From: Anthostomella pinea
Lineage: Eukaryota; Ascomycota; Sordariomycetes; Xylariales; Xylariaceae
Reading direction: 5' to 3'
Assembly (NCBI GenBank): GCA_963556695.1
Contig: CAUWAG010000010.1
Location: 2,170,001 to 2,234,000 of the forward strand
Length of the DNA stretch: 64,000 nucleotides
Shown: piece by piece, positions 12,820 to 23,667 of the stretch
How the letters are laid out: the number at the start of each line of letters is the position of its first letter
Position numbering within the stretch: the stretch's first letter is position 1
Translations under genes and position numbers: made by a program
The notes under the pieces: model-generated
Told to the model about the DNA's origin: nothing
What the model saw: only the letters and a program-made list of their open reading frames with translations
The model's database searches: none

Positions 12820-15301
12820 TCACTTATCTGGCACGCTGCGAGTGCGTTCCTCCTGTTTCCCCTCTTCGGCTTTATCGTTGATCTCCCACAGTTTCACCAT
12901 GTTACCTACAGCGACAGCGAGGATATTCTTATCCCCCCCATGGCTGCAAGAGACGAGAGGCGCCTGAACCCCTGGTACCAAGTCCTCATCTTGGATTTCC
13001 AGCACGCCCTTTCTGGACACAATGTCGAAGATGCGGACTGTTGGAGCATTGACGTAAGCCAGATACCGGCAGTCCTGTGTCACTGAGAAGTTTCCCTCGC
13101 TGAAGCTCCATACGCGAGGCCGAAACACATATGTCTGGACGGATTCAGTCTCCACTTCGATTCGAGTTATCAGTATCCCATCTGTGGTGGAACTTGAACC
13201 TGGAGGTGTAGAAGGTCGATTCGAGAGATCGGGGTAGATTTTTTCGCGCACCGGCGTTTGAGATGGGTCGACTTCTTCGCCCACCGGCGTATGCTCACTC
13301 GTACTCTTTGACCTCCTCGGCTGGCGAATGAGTAATATGTACCGCCCATTCGGGCTGACCTGGAAATGAATGACTTTCTGTTCCTGGTGACGCGATTCCG
13401 AAGTATATTCGTCGGTGTAAAACGTCGCTGGGGGTCTCGGTCTGCACGTAGACACAGCGAAGTAGTGCCTGTCGGCAAAGCTTTCGACATCTACGACATC
13501 ACTAGCTCTGTACACGAGCACCTGATGAGCAATCGGGGAATGATCATAAATAGCCACTTGCTCCCGGTTGCTCGCTATTGTATAGTCCCACCATTCACGT
13601 AGTTCCCCGTCCGTGTCTCCTGGGTGTCTTCGTTACTCTGAAGGCATCGTCCCTGTTCCAGTGTGGCACCACTCTGTAGATAACGGAGGTCCGTTCAGGT
13701 ACTCCTTTTGAGCGGTCCCTTGCTTGGACAACTGCCGCGGAAATGGTATAGTCGCATTTGTTGATTCTCTTCCCCAGCTCCAAGTGAAACAACTCGACTG
13801 CTGATCTGTTGACTCTGCGGAGACGTTCGTCGTTACTCTTCCAGCTCCAAACGAACATATAACGAGGATCCCACATGCATGTCTGGACCCTGTATGGAAT
13901 CTTGTCGGTTTTAAGGCTTATCCTGGAAACCTCAGGTACATTACCATCTGCGGAAAGATCAACCGAGAAGAGGTGTTGTTGGGTAAGTGTTGTCACCCTA
14001 TTCCCATTATAGGACGTTTCCAAGGAGACAATGTTAGCTCCGCAGACCAGGGGCGGCAAAGGCTGGGCAACGAGCCTTTGCGCAGGCACTTTTGCGGCAT
14101 CTGCAAACGCAGGGCTGGGTGGCCCCCCAGCCCACGTAGATGCTGGAGTCTTGACTGAACCTATGGATGGCGACGTGGATGAGTTGAAGATCGAATCTGG
14201 TGTTGGCGAGCCCATCCTACTGATGGAAGTTACACTTCCAGGTCCCAAGGTTGTTGAATCAAAACCATCGTTTAGATCTGTGAGGTCTTCGGAATAGCGT
14301 TGCGAGGGGTGATTCTGCATCATACGGTTAGTTGATATCTCTGGAGAGGCGGATAAACATAAATAGCAATTACCTTGGAGTTGCAGGTATCGCCGTAGCT
14401 TGAGGTTCCCGCAGGTTGTATGACGAGAGAGGGAACACCTGTCAATCCCTGGCCTCGGGCTATTTCTGTGGTCTGCCGCGATGCGACATCGACTGGTCCG
14501 GAAGCTCTGGAGCAATCAACAGGGACGTTGTAACCTTCAAGGCTGGATGGCGAGGCAATGGGAACAGCCTTGGAAAGTTCCCGGGTAGCAGGCATAGTAT
14601 TTCCGCGGCTTGTTACGGGCACACCTTCCTCGATCTTGGGCCTGGTTTCGAGGTCGTCCATCACACTCTCGGCGTATGGTTCAATAGAGGCAATGAAGTC
14701 GTCGATAACGAGTGTGCTCTGGTTCTGTTTTGCGATTTGATCAAAGAGCCGTTGGATTTGGCTCTGCAAGATCACAACACTTTCGCGGAGACTGGTCGTG
14801 TCTTGATCGATTTGGCCAGCGACCTGTACCTGTGAGCAGTAAATAGGGTTGCAGGACAAGTACGACCACTTACATGTGAATCAGGTCGTTTGTGAAACTC
14901 AGCAGTTGCCGACGTGAGCTCAGACGGCTGCAGATGCTTGCCACTCTACTCTCGCTGTCCTTAACCCACATGACAACAACCCCAACGAGCCCGTTGCTCT
15001 TCGTCGCCTCCGCGAGCACTTGATCGAACTCTTCCAGATATTTAAAGCATTCTCTCATGATGGATTGGATAGACCCTTGGAGATTTCTCGGCACCGCTTC
15101 ATGGTCCATAACGCTCGAGTCATGCTTGTAAATTTCGAGGATCGTTGCGAGCTGGGATAGGTCGCCACTGACTGCAACCAGATCGCCCCTTGCATCCCGG
15201 CACTTGCGAATGAAGCCAGGAATCGTAACGGTGATCTTGGTGATTGCGCTGATCAGGCTCAGGCACTCATTCGTAAGCGAAACGGGCGATACGGGGTCCA
15301 T
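12820..15301 (-). pseudogene. NLR-type fungal N-domain plus WD40-like protein, frame-broken
   Basis: Four coding segments on the minus strand. Segment 1 (15301-14874) starts MDPVSPVSLTNECLSLI and continues with IPGFIRKCRDARGDLVAVS. This is the helical N-terminal domain found at the front of many fungal NACHT, ankyrin and WD40 proteins. Segment 2 (14829-14374) adds a coiled stretch, DTTSLRESVVILQSQIQRL. A 59-nt intron (14373-14315) leads in phase to segment 3 (14314 to about 13605), a Ser/Pro linker and the first beta-type repeats. Segment 4 (about 13605-12820) has WD40-like repeats (VIHFQVSPNGRYILLI, KNILAVAVGNMVKLWEI). No NACHT P-loop is present. Two joins fail: the obvious 14873-14830 intron (GTAAGT...CAG) shifts frame by one, and segments 3 and 4 need a one-base shift near 13605. 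It may be a pseudogene or carry sequence errors. Confidence 0.6.
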
Positions 15302-17220
15302 ATTCCAACAATCCCGTGTTGTGGGTGGGTATACGAAGTGGATGTTTCTCAGCAACTGTTCGGAGTGCAGGAATTGTCCTCACAGAATGGAAATGAGGGG
15401 TAAATGTATGTTGGCCAGCTGATTGAGTGGCGGTTGGCTCGGGTAGCTACACTGGAGAGGTCCGATGTAACATCGAAGGAGCCCATTTGTCATCATGCTT
15501 CCGATTCCAGCTCCTTATTCGAATGCGCTGTAAACCTCCCTGTTGACTGTTGGTGGCTTCCTTTCCCACACCTGTTGGAGGTAGGAGTGCGGTGACCTGA
15601 TCTGTTTCATCTTAGAGGCCTCACCATTACCGTGTCTTTCCCACCTCTTGGGTGGCGTGTTACATTATAGCTGCTCCAGTCCGGCCACCTTGGCTTGAGC
15701 GCAATCATGTTTACTCGCTCAGAGGTAGTTCCTTCGCGGGCCAAGGAAGAATCGAGTACGGCCAACCGCACTGGGGGATGGAGGATGGGTTACATCACGT
15801 GTCCTGCTTGGAGCGTGAGGAGGATGACAGGGAATTAGTGGTACGACACGCGGCAGCCTCACATACCGACCCCACTTCATCTCATAAGAAAGAACGGACT
15901 ATCCCTCCGCACGTTGGTGTGCCGGCCTCTCTCTGCTTCGTTCGAATCGAAGACCAAAGACAACAATGCTCACACTCATCGTCACCTTACTACACCGCTG
16001 ATCAGCATCGCCGCGCCCTGTCCGCCTAACCTTCGAGTAAACCTCGAGGAAGTCGGTACCTCGTAGAAAGATACTGCATTGCTCACAATGGATGACCCCG
16101 TCAGGCTGAAGGCAGATCTCGGGTTTCCAGCTGTGTTAAGACGTCGGGGTCAGACCAAACGTGGCTGAGTACCTTGCCAGCGAGAGGAGAGATAAGTATG
16201 ATCGCTGGGCCATCTATCGACATTGCGCGGACAATGATGTACTTCCAAAGTAAGGTAGTACCTGCGAAGATACTGCACTAATAGTCGTTTGCTTATAGCC
16301 TCGAGGTGATGTTTTGGGGCCAAAGATGCCGGACTGTGCCCAGTACTGGGGAGCTCAGCTCAGCCAATGGCCAACACGGGCAACAAAGAATATGAAGTGA
16401 CTGGTATCACAATTCACTGGTTGATTACCTTCAAAACCAAGCAGCTGCTTTCCCTGTCATTCATAGCTGAGTTGACCATGAGATGGCCTCTGATTCGAGT
16501 GCTTGTCCGTTAGTAACGTGAATTCAAACATCACGAGGACTCGAGTTCGCCGTATTCACTAGCCTCTGAGTCAGAATGTCTGTGTGATATAAGACGATTG
16601 TGGTTTGGAGGCAGACTATAACACTGTGATCTAGTGTGTTGTGCAGGAATCGGAATGTAAAGCAGAGTGAGTACCAGACTCTCGAGCTTGTGAATCACAG
16701 CCTGCGCTGTCACTCGAGTCTATTCATGAATGAAAATGGGTGGCAGTTCTTCTGTGACTCAATTTTGGTCCGGTCACGATATGCCAGATTGCCTGCACCC
16801 TTCTGTGATAGCATCAGACTACTTTGATACTACCGAAAGGACATATATAGACCAATATCCTAGCATCAAAACTGACTTCTTTTCAACAATCTGTCTCCGA
16901 TAGATAGCTGTTCTTGAAGGACCAGATGGATGACCCCAAGGTCATACCGCCGCAACAACGGGGATGGGCCCGTGAGCGGGACTGACTGTACTTATTTTCT
17001 TGAGACCTCCACAACCCTGCGATGCAGAGGCTCTGGGAGGCGTGGTCTGCACTACTGAGGAGCTACCCCCCACGTTAAATACAAAACAAACAAACAAACA
17101 AACAAACAAACAAAACTGACTTGAGTTGTGTAACTTCTACATTGGTATTCGCTTCTTCGAGATTCAGACCTTATCGCACTTCTTGATATATCCCTTACCT
17201 GCACCCGAATCTCAATCAAC
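15302..17220. other. intergenic region with (AAAC)n microsatellite
   Basis: About 1.9 kb without a frame I can support on either strand. A perfect AAAC microsatellite of about eight units lies at 17083-17115, roughly 105 bases before the SprT-like start codon, where it would sit in the promoter or 5' UTR. Confidence 0.5.
17083..17115 (+). repeat. (AAAC)n microsatellite
   Basis: About eight uninterrupted AAAC units, just upstream of the SprT-like gene. Confidence 0.95.
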
Positions 17221-17832
17221 ATGAAACCATCAGAACCGGATAAAATGGTCAGAGCCCTGAAGAGAAGGGCAGAGGCATACAAACCACTGTCTGAAATGCA
17301 ACACGGGTTCAACAAGGAACAATATTCCAAGAGAGAGCTTCGCCAGCTGGTGGAGGAACATTTCCCGGAGGCAACCGACCCTGACTCCGGACCGGTCCTA
17401 GATCTGAGAGATACGCTGAGGGGGATTGAGGAAGAGGTTCGAGGGATTAAGACTATGGAAGAACAGCTCAAAATCGTCTGCAATCAACTCGACGACGTTT
17501 TCTTCTTCGGTCTTACAAGGGTTTATACTAGGGCCAAACCTGATCAGGAACCTCTCCGTCTCGTGAGGCTCAAAGTCATGAAGAAACCTGCATCAGGGCG
17601 CCTACGCGGAGGATTCCGACATGAGGACAATTTCATACGAATCTACGTCGACGAGGAGTTGAGCGTTGGGAAGTACATTGGAACTCTGGCTCACGAGATG
17701 GCACACGCATACCTCTTCATGTTCGCCGAAGACTACGCCCTCGATCTTGCGCCCGACCACGGTGCCAGAGGAGCCCACTCGTCGGAATGGTGTGAATTGT
17801 TCCTCTTCATCGTGGATATACTCATCGGTTAG
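17221..17832 (+). CDS. SprT-like zinc metalloprotease domain protein
   Basis: A 203-residue frame with a SprT-type metalloprotease core. The zinc motif HEMAH is at residues 158-162 (LAHEMAHAYLFMF). It is preceded by a strand with FIRIYVDEE and followed by DHGARGAHSSEWCEL, where His180 or His186 could be the third zinc ligand. SprT-like proteins in eukaryotes (Spartan/Wss1 group) digest DNA-protein crosslinks; fungal genomes also carry many small uncharacterised members like this one, so the substrate is unknown. The start is the first ATG of the frame. The frame stops at TAG 17830-17832 soon after the core, without a zinc-ribbon tail. The same frame stays open for 32 more codons beyond that TAG, and a long repetitive frame follows, so the mature protein may be longer (see next entry). 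Confidence 0.75.
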   Translation: MKPSEPDKMVRALKRRAEAYKPLSEMQHGFNKEQYSKRELRQLVEEHFPEATDPDSGPVLDLRDTLRGIEEEVRGIKTMEEQLKIVCNQLDDVFFFGLTRVYTRAKPDQEPLRLVRLKVMKKPASGRLRGGFRHEDNFIRIYVDEELSVGKYIGTLAHEMAHAYLFMFAEDYALDLAPDHGARGAHSSEWCELFLFIVDILIG

Positions 17833-17874
17833 GCGCCGGGCGGTCTATATCCAGGATTGTCGGACGCGGAACAG

Positions 17875-18650
17875 AGAGCGGAGGAAAAGGGAAAGCGAGC
17901 CGGAGGGATAGATTGGGACGACGGAGACTGAAAAAGGGCAGGGGCTCGAGGGCACGCGAGGAGAATTGGCTCGCACAGGGTCCACACAATCCAGGAGGAT
18001 ATGACCTCGCTGGAGACGACAACCTCGAAGGAATAGGTAATCTCCCGGAAGGAACATACCTCCCACAGGGATCTCGCTCAGAAGATTACTCTTCAGAAGA
18101 CCTTCCAGAAGACGAAAACCTCCCAAGTGGAGCGCAGTTTCCAGGAGGAGAACCTTTAGGGGTAGAAGGGCGTTCAGGAAGAGAGCAAGGTTCCAGCAAA
18201 AAGCACCGCTCAGATAAAGAGCACGGTTCCAGCAAGGAGCACCACTTCAGCAAGCACCGTTCCAGCAAAGAGAACCGAGAGCATCGCCCAGGCAAGGAGC
18301 CTCACACAGGAGGGGGCCACCACCCGGAGGGAAGTCGCCGCCAGGAAGGACATCAGCATTCCGAAAGGAAGCATCATAACAAGGGAGGCAAGGACGATTC
18401 TAAGGGAGACAAGGAACGCCCCAAGAGCAGAGACAACCATCGTCCCAAGGGCAAAGAGAAGGAACGCTCCGAGAGCATCGACAAGCATCGTTCCGACAAG
18501 CATCGCGCCAAGGGCAAAGAGAAGGAAAGCTCCTCCAAGGGTAAAGAGAAGGAAAGCTCCTCCAAGGGCAAGGAGAAAGAAAGCTCCAAGGGCAGAGAGA
18601 AGGAACGCTCCAAGGACGAAGGCAAGCATCGCAAGCACAGCAAGCGTTGA
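17875..18650 (+). CDS. Lys/Ser/Glu-rich repetitive frame, possible C-terminal exon of SprT-like gene
   Basis: An open frame of about 245 residues that contains no methionine, so it is unlikely to start its own protein. The first third is Gly/Pro/acidic (NPGGYDLAGDDNLEGIGN). The rest is built of short Lys/Ser/His/Glu repeats (SSKEH, KGKEKESS, KHRS), ending HRKHSKR and a stop. A GT-AG intron of 47 nt (17828-17874, GTTAGG...ACAG) would join it in frame to the SprT-like exon. This would replace the TAG and give a protease with a basic, disordered tail of a kind that could bind nucleic acid. The donor is weak and no branch site is obvious, so the join is a hypothesis. The alternative is a non-coding repeat expansion. 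Confidence 0.45.
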
Positions 18651-19758
18651 ACCGACCAAGGCGAAGAAAGCGAGGAGTGGGTGTCAAGCAGTGGCGTAAT
18701 GGGGTTGAGAGAGGCAAGAGCCGGTAATACTTCCCATTATTTCCTTTCCACATGTCCACATTAGACTCCAACTGGGCCAATGGATGTCGTTTCGGTAGTT
18801 CTTTAGACAGGGTCATAATTTCATTACTTATTCATGGCATACCACCACCTCTGGGACAGATCATGCCCATAATAGCCAGTAGCTGTCTCTACAGTGTGAT
18901 GTAACAGCGAAGAAAGCGAGTGGGAAGAGTAAGCGTGTCACCACGAACCAGGAGGTCAGAGTAGCCGAGATCCTATACCAATCCGCGAACCTTCTAGGAG
19001 GAAGCTGAGGCCGGAATGTGTAGTCAACCGTCGTTCGCGACCGGCATTTGCGCTTTGATACCCATCACTGGATCGTCAGTACCTCAATGGAAGAAACCTC
19101 GCGTCTGGAGGCGACGGGCTCTTAGGCATCCCTCCGTTGACTGGCAGCATCCCACCCCTCGAGATTGCAACATTTATAATGTGGACGCTAAGCAATACGC
19201 GGGCATCTCGGCCCTCAATCATGTCTTGATAGACCAATTCCCGAGACTGGACATTTTGCACTGATATCACAGCTTCCAGTTGTCATAGAGCTGGTGTATA
19301 GAGAACCTTTCAGGTAATCCTGGGCCTAGGAGCCACTGAATGCAGCTTTCTAGAGGGGGTAATAGATGCTGTGTTTCCTCTATTTCCCCCTTTTGCGGTA
19401 TGGACGTCTTGTCCCGAGACAAGGTCTGGAACGTGTTCGGGCACAGTATAGCTGTCTCCAGTAAATCATTCACTGTGCAAAAGGGATTCATCTTGATAAT
19501 ATAGTGGTCTCACTTTTATTCCTGATATTATCACGTAGACCTAAGTAAATACATCCCGCCGTCAAGTAACCCTTGCGGTGAGCCCAGGTACGAATGACCG
19601 CAGACCGCCGTCGATGCATTTCCAAGTTTCGCCAGCCCGCTGAAACCACATGACTTTTTAGTTCCTTTTGGTATTACACACAGCATGGAATCAGATTATT
19701 GCTGTCCTGCCGTCACAGCGGTTTTGCGTAGGAGTTTGGGCCCAGCAGTTGTCGGAGA
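18651..19758. other. intergenic region
   Basis: No supported gene. Short frames exist (for example 19491-19267, minus, 74 codons) but show no domain, composition or splice signals I can defend. The right end is the 3' flank of SEC61. Confidence 0.45.
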
Positions 19759-21459
19759 TTAACCCATGATCATCCCCTTCATGCCAGCGAGGTCGCCTTC
19801 TTTCGCGGCGATCTCGAAGTAACCGTAGATGATACTGCATGATATTAGCGACGCGTCTCGACCGAAAATAATGGCGAGTTACTTACGTGACAGCAAGAAG
19901 GGTACCAGTACCCGAGCCGAGAGCGCCCATCAAATCACTGGCGACTGACAGTGCGCCAATGCATGCACCACCGAATGCGGCAGCGGTCGGGATGATGCGC
20001 TTAAGCTCCTTGTACTGAGTGCATGTTAATATTTGATTCCTTCGACAAGTTGGGGAGGGGGTGGCGGAGGAAGGACTTTGATACGTACCATGCTCTGGTC
20101 TCTATGTCCGGACATCACAAGACCCTGATCCTTCAACTGCTTGGCGACGTCCCGAGGGCTCGAACCAGAAACTTCAATCCACGTCTTGGAGAAGATGGCA
20201 CACGCACTCAACATGTAGGCGATGTAGACAACGGTATGGATCGGGTCGAGGAGGGCATCGCGGAAATTCAACGGAGGGGACATGTAGTAGGCCAGTCCAG
20301 AGATCGCTGAAAGCTGAGCAGTTCCTTCCTTGGCCTCCCAAACACCGAACAGGCGGACAAGTAGGTTGTCACCAAAACGCGAGTACAACATCTGGCTGAT
20401 AAGGAAGATGTTGGACGAGAGAGCGGATTGCAACATGATGGGCATGTTGGAAGTGTAGAAAAGACGGACGGGGTAGGAGCCACGAGCACCACGCTGGCGG
20501 GAAGACTTGACGGGGATCTCGACACGGAATCCCTGTAGGTAGATAACCGCGGCAAAGACAGCCAGGGTGGCCAGAAGGTTCATGATGTTGGGAAGGTTCT
20601 GTCGGTAGAAAGCCTCCTGGAGAGCACGCTGCTTGTTGGGCCAAGTCATCAACAGATGGAATAGGGCTATAACCGCTCCCTCGAACTCGGGACCACGACC
20701 GGTGTTGATCGAAGTGGGCGAGAAGGCCTTCCACATGATGGACTCGCAGATGTTGGTGGCAATGAAGAGGGAGATTCCGCTACCAAGGCCATATCCCTTC
20801 TGCAGAAGCTCGTCGAGAAGAATGACGATCATGCCGGCGATGACAAGTTGGAGGATCAGGAGGAAGACGATACCGGCGCCGAGGTCGGAGGGGGGCCCGT
20901 AGAGACCGGTGAAAACGTAGACGGTGGCGGTACCGGCGGAGAGGACGAATGCGAAGAGTTTCTGAGCGGTCTGGTATCTATTTTAACGACCAGGGTGTAA
21001 GTATTCGGTCGAGAAGCTGTTTGTCACGGGGAGGGCTACTGACAGTTCGCGGTCGGACTTGAGATCGAGGTTGACATCGATCAGGTGGGTGCCAGCGAGG
21101 AGCTGGAAGACCATGCCAGACGAGATAATTGGTGTGATACCCAGTTCCATCAGCGTTCCCCGATTGCTAGCCATCATCATACGTAACCAATACAGAGGGT
21201 CGGAGGTGTCGCTAGAAACAATGCCGTAGAGTGGCATCTGGCTCATGACCAGGAAGATCAACAGCGTCAGGCCAGTCCACATCAACCTGGGGATTTTGTC
21301 AGTCGCGTCAGTCGCACGAGACCCAAGTGCTGTTGGGTGGCTGGCTATGAATATGGAAGCTCACTTCTGATTGAACGGCACCTTGGTTTCGGGCTGTTGA
21401 ACCTCGGGCAAGAAAGCCACGAAGGGTTTTATAAGATCGAGGAACCTGAGGCTACTCAT
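19759..21459 (-). CDS. SEC61: Sec61 alpha, protein-conducting channel of the ER translocon
   Basis: The multi-spanning core of the ER translocon, through which secretory and membrane proteins pass. It partners with Sec61 beta and gamma and with Sec62/63. Five exons: 21459-21365, 21286-21044, 20977-20089, 20014-19887, 19834-19759. All four introns (78, 66, 74 and 52 nt) are GT-AG and keep phase. The product is 476 residues, the normal length. It begins [20 protein letters not shown], followed by [23 protein letters not shown] (plug and TM2 region). Then come [30 protein letters not shown] and [22 protein letters not shown] (the cytosolic loop that docks ribosomes). It ends [13 protein letters not shown] checked every splice join for frame. 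Divergent from the tRNA dimethylallyltransferase gene. Essential in fungi, and intact here. Confidence 0.97.
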
Positions 21460-22036
21460 GATGTCGAAGGAGTGGAAGAATCAATGGGGTACAGAAGGGG
21501 AAGAAGCGACAAGATGCCCCCGGGATGGTGCTGAGGTTGTCGCGAACTGTGTAGGATGGAAAGGAGAAAAGATCGGGAGCTGATGGGAAGACAAGATCTG
21601 GCATCAGAACATTGAATGGCCCATTGAAAGATGTGTCCCCAATTGCGACGAGTGGAGCGAAAACTGGGACCAGGGGCTACGGCACGTGACTTGGAGCTGC
21701 CGAGCTGGACCCCTAATCCCACTGATGGAGGCTCGTGCTAGGGCACCAACCAAACCAAATTCATTCCTATTGTTCCAGGGCCATCATTGGTCAGGTCATT
21801 CAGCCGCAGCCACAGTTGGAAGTCCAATGTGCTGCCCAGTGTGGCTTGCGTGCGTCTCATTGAAATGATTTTCAAGCGTGCCAAATCCATTGTCCCCGTC
21901 GCAGGCGACACGAAAAGTTGGAATACCAAGCTGTCTTCCCATCATGAAAGTGTTCAAGGCAATTCGCTATTTGCCAAAGAGAACGACTCAATCCCTCCAT
22001 CAGGTCTCATGACTGCATGAAAGATATGCCCCAAGA
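21460..22036. promoter_or_regulatory. shared upstream region of SEC61 and tRNA dimethylallyltransferase gene
   Basis: 577 bases between two divergent start codons, so both promoters must lie here. No clear TATA box is visible. This is inferred from gene arrangement only. Confidence 0.5.
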
Positions 22037-23443
22037 ATGGCGGCAGTGCGCGTACCTAAGGAGCCCCTGGTTGCCGTCATGGGCACCACCGGCACTGGAA
22101 AGTCCGATGTAAGCCCCGGCCATGAGAGTCGAGTGCCCTTGCTCACTTCCTTTGCACTCACACTGACCTGATCTCAGCTGGCGATAGACTTGGCCCTTAG
22201 ATACAATGGAGAGATCATCAATGCCGATGCCATGCAGATGTACCGGGGGCTTCCTGTTATCACCAACCAGATCTCCACCGAAGAGCAGCGCGGCATCCCG
22301 CATCACCTACTAGCCAAGATTGATCCACTTGAACCGACATGGACCAATGGGCTGTTCGCGCGGGAAGCGAACAAGCTCATAAGAGACATCCGTAGCAGAG
22401 GGAAGCTGCCCATTGTGGTCGGCGGCACTCATTACTACATCCAGTCGCTCCTTTTTGTGGGCAACCTGGTCGAATCAAGCAGCAAAGAGTCGGACGACAC
22501 TACTTACCGCCTCGAAGAAGAAAACACTACTCAGTTTCCCATTCTCAATACGCCTACTAATGTGATGTTGGAAAGACTCCGACAGGTCGATCCCTCAATG
22601 GCTGACCGCTGGCACCCAGATGACCGACGTAAGATCCGGCGTTCGCTGGAGATATACCTTACAACAGGCAAGCGGGCATCAGATATATATGCTGAACAGC
22701 AGCAAGCGAAAGATGCTTCCGCCCCTAAGAGAGGCCCCTGGGAGTCGCTGGTTTTCTGGGTATACACCGAGCCTGAGGTGTTGAAAGAGCGACTCAACAA
22801 GAGAGTATCTAAGATGGGCGAGGCTGGACTAATGGATGAAGCCAGAGGCCTACACAATAGACTCCTCCAGCGCGCCGACCAGGGGGAAGCTATCGAACGT
22901 ACCCGAGGCATATGGCAATCCATTGGGTATAAACAGATGGAGCTATTCCTCGAGGGTGAAAAAAGAGGAGAGTCTCAACAGTCTCTAGAGAAGCTGAAAG
23001 AGACAGGCCTAGAAGAGATGAGGTCTGCAACCAGACAGTACGCGAAGTACCAGCTTCGATGGATTCGCCACAAGTCGATTCCAGCGTTCAGAGAACACGA
23101 TGCCATGGATCTCCTGTATTTGCTAGATAGCACTGATGTGCAGAAGTTCTCTCACAATGTTCTCGAGCCAGCTGCAGAGATTTGCGGTCGTTTCCTTGAG
23201 GGTAAGGAATTGGCTAAACCTGCTAAACTTTCTACCACGGCAAGAGAAGTCCTGGCCTCGTTCGAGACGAGCGAGACGTCATCCAAGCCCATGTTCAAGG
23301 TCAAACTTTGCGAGGCATGCAATATGAGTCTCCCAACGGAGGATCAATGGATCAAGCACATCAATGGCAGAAGGCATCGCCGTGTCCTTCACAAGAAGAA
23401 TCATACTGCTCTCGTACCAATCGAGACGGAAACTCCCTGTTGA
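22037..23443 (+). CDS. tRNA dimethylallyltransferase (MiaA/Mod5/TRIT1 family)
   Basis: Transfers a dimethylallyl group from DMAPP to N6 of A37 next to the anticodon of certain tRNAs, working in cytosol, mitochondria or nucleus. Two exons, 22037-22108 and 22178-23443, with a 69-nt intron (GTAAGC...CTCAG) inside the P-loop region. The join gives VAVMGTTGTGKSDLAIDLAL, with the P-loop at residues 15-23. Next come the substrate motifs EIINADAMQMYRGLPVITNQ and IVVGGTHYYIQSLLF, then WHPDDRRKIRRSLEIYLTTGKRAS and RGIWQSIGYKQM. A C2H2 zinc finger near the end (CEACNMSLPTEDQWIKHING) is a hallmark of the eukaryotic enzymes. Length is 445 residues, normal for fungi. The acceptor was chosen because it preserves the P-loop. 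Confidence 0.95.
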
Positions 23444-23667
23444 ACCCGCCCGCCCCGACTCGCCTGCATTGGACACATGTCTGAGCGCGACGCCCTGAAG
23501 AGTAATGGTGCGGCTTCAAACTCAGCTCAAGTTATCGATGAGTTCGCGATAGCTGGCAATGGCGTTCCATTCTCAAGTGCTGGGTCACTCACCAACAATG
23601 ACGAGGGTGAGATTCAGCTCCCAGACATCTCGGACACATGCACTGGGTACTGGACAGCGGCTAGGTC

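Noticed and set aside
18086..18816. Minus-strand genes opposite the Lys/Ser-rich frame
   Set aside because: Long antisense frames here (Leu/Ser-rich) are a by-product of the repetitive plus-strand codons.
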